From Methanogenium organophilum (GTDB taxonomy: Archaea; Halobacteriota; Methanomicrobia; Methanomicrobiales; Methanomicrobiaceae), in the NCBI RefSeq assembly GCF_026684035.1, contig NZ_CP113361.1, positions 682,001-746,000 on the forward strand: DNA of 64,000 nt, given 5' to 3'. Below, piece by piece: positions 63,152-64,000 of the stretch. Position 1 is the first letter of the stretch. Each line of letters opens with the position of its first letter. The notes under the pieces were generated by a model. The model was not told the origin of the DNA. It searched no databases and saw nothing but the letters and a program-made list of their open reading frames with translations. Made by a program: the position numbers and the translations under genes.

Positions 63152-63913
63152 ATGAATATGTGTTTGGGTGCATTGCTTGGAACGGGGGTTTTCACAGCAC
63201 TCGCTGCGCCTGTCCAGGCATCGAATATGGACTATGTCTCGAGCGGGCTGAGTGCGAACCAGTATCTGCAGATTATGATTGCGTCACTCATTCTGGTAGC
63301 GGTATTCATCGTGATCGCCTACTTCATTGGTAAGCGAAATGCACGGCGAACCAAAGTGAATCAGGTCACCAAATCCCTGGGATTTATTCTTGCCATTCTC
63401 TACCTGATTGTCGGGACGTTTCTTCTGATAATTGATTTTATTGTACTCATTGAGCCATATGTCCAGATAGATGCGTTCATCTATACGGTCCAGACATTCC
63501 GGTATTACTTCCCGGAAATGGTTTTTGGCATCATTATCGTCGGTGCGGCGGGACTTCTGCTCTATCTGGTCGGATTATACATCCTGGTCTTTGTGCGTGA
63601 CACTGAACTGGTGGAAAAAGAGAAAGGGGCATATCACATTCAGGCATCACCGGAGCTGGACAGCGAAGTGAGTAAAGGACAGGTGGAATACTCCAGACTT
63701 AAATTCCGTGTCACATTCTGGGACACCAAAGAGCCACTCTCAGACGGAAAAATCCATCTGGAGACAAAAGAAGGCACCCTGATGATGATCAAATACACGG
63801 ATATTATGGGAGAGGTGGATTTCGGCAAACTCCGCGGCACAGAGGACGACTACTATGCCTATGTCGAGGGTGACCGGGAGCGGCAGGAATACCGCATCGT
63901 CTCTCTCACCTAG
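63152..63913 (+). CDS. Membrane protein, unknown function
   Basis: A 253-residue protein. A signal-like start (ALLGTGVFTALAAPVQAS) is followed by three membrane segments near residues 38-60, 75-100 and 128-150. The last 90 residues are polar and beta-rich (VEYSRLKFRVTFWDTKEPLS), like a small carboxypeptidase-regulatory or Ig-like domain. No family recognised. It overlaps the convergent partial gene by a few bases. Confidence 0.8.
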   Translation: MNMCLGALLGTGVFTALAAPVQASNMDYVSSGLSANQYLQIMIASLILVAVFIVIAYFIGKRNARRTKVNQVTKSLGFILAILYLIVGTFLLIIDFIVLIEPYVQIDAFIYTVQTFRYYFPEMVFGIIIVGAAGLLLYLVGLYILVFVRDTELVEKEKGAYHIQASPELDSEVSKGQVEYSRLKFRVTFWDTKEPLSDGKIHLETKEGTLMMIKYTDIMGEVDFGKLRGTEDDYYAYVEGDRERQEYRIVSLT

Positions 63914-64000
63914 CGGACTGGGCCGCAAACCGTTCTTCAATCATCCGGAGGGACTCTATCTCCTCCGGGCTTTTATCATCCCGCATCCGGATAAACCGGG
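63906..64000 (-). CDS. C-terminus of a gene entering from the right edge
   Basis: The minus strand is open from the window edge to a TGA at 63906-63908. It reads RFIRMRDDKSPEEIESLRMI then EERFAAQSAR, a charged helical tail with normal composition. Too short to identify. Confidence 0.5.
   Translation of the reverse strand, partial: RFIRMRDDKSPEEIESLRMIEERFAAQSAR

Noticed and set aside
1-64000. CRISPR arrays, insertion sequences, phage or toxin-antitoxin pairs
   Set aside because: No regularly spaced repeats, transposase or integrase motifs, or paired small genes of that type were seen.

Overview
The window is from the chromosome of a hydrogenotrophic methanogenic archaeon, most likely a member of the Methanomicrobiales. 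The supporting genes are formylmethanofuran dehydrogenase subunits, soluble heterodisulfide reductase HdrABC with MvhD, formylmethanofuran:H4MPT formyltransferase (ftr), a coenzyme B (aks) gene set, the methanofuran biosynthesis enzyme MfnA and Dph2. Archaeal TATA boxes, GGTG/GGAG ribosome binding sites and probable leaderless starts fit this. No CRISPR array, insertion sequence or phage was seen.

Layout. 1-6361 (minus) is one operon, read right to left: a two-cluster ferredoxin, the eight-cluster polyferredoxin fwdF, hdrC, hdrB, hdrA, mvhD, fwdD and fwdB, which runs off the left edge. Across a 400-base AT-rich divergent region lie a 60-residue HTH-like protein, moeA and a moeA/periplasmic-binding-protein fusion, all overlapping; these probably serve the pterin cofactor of the Fwd and formate dehydrogenase type enzymes. 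ftr follows at 10705.

11676-20230 is a tightly overlapping nine-gene operon. It holds two tandem TiaS-motif paralogues (methanogenesis marker 11 type), a radical SAM protein, an IorA-like TPP enzyme without ferredoxin domain, aksA, aksD, aksE, an unknown protein, and aksF. aksADEF make 2-oxosuberate for coenzyme B. The AksE specificity loop YLRT, with Arg at position 26, separates this set from the leuCDB set at 43522-46368. The TPP enzyme and the four accessory proteins are candidates for the unassigned later steps, decarboxylation of 2-oxosuberate and thiol introduction. This is the most interesting part of the window.

20317-29644 is mostly information processing: nfo, endA, trpS, pheS-pheT, hisF, ahcY, ogg. 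29713-38590 holds signal transduction (a response regulator and a receiver-PAS-histidine kinase), ywbE, a DUF2202 lipoprotein, a Dps-like ferritin, a ZIP transporter, a CPA2 antiporter and a CBS protein. 38757-41392 is a decaying accessory patch: a methyltransferase pseudogene, a flavin reductase, an orphan CooC-like ATPase and a second unrecognised broken gene. A potassium channel, tRNA-Gln and a small lipoprotein follow, then leuCDB and a PAS protein.

47672-55982 (minus) is a long co-directional string, ppsA-mfnA-hpt-dph2-METTL5-like-MFS-ubiB. The right end carries serA, tRNA-Val, trmO, a glycosyltransferase, two small genes, a conserved methanogen protein coupled to the DNA-repair protein NreA (with a C-terminal PCNA-binding motif), a membrane protein, and the tail of a gene entering from the right.
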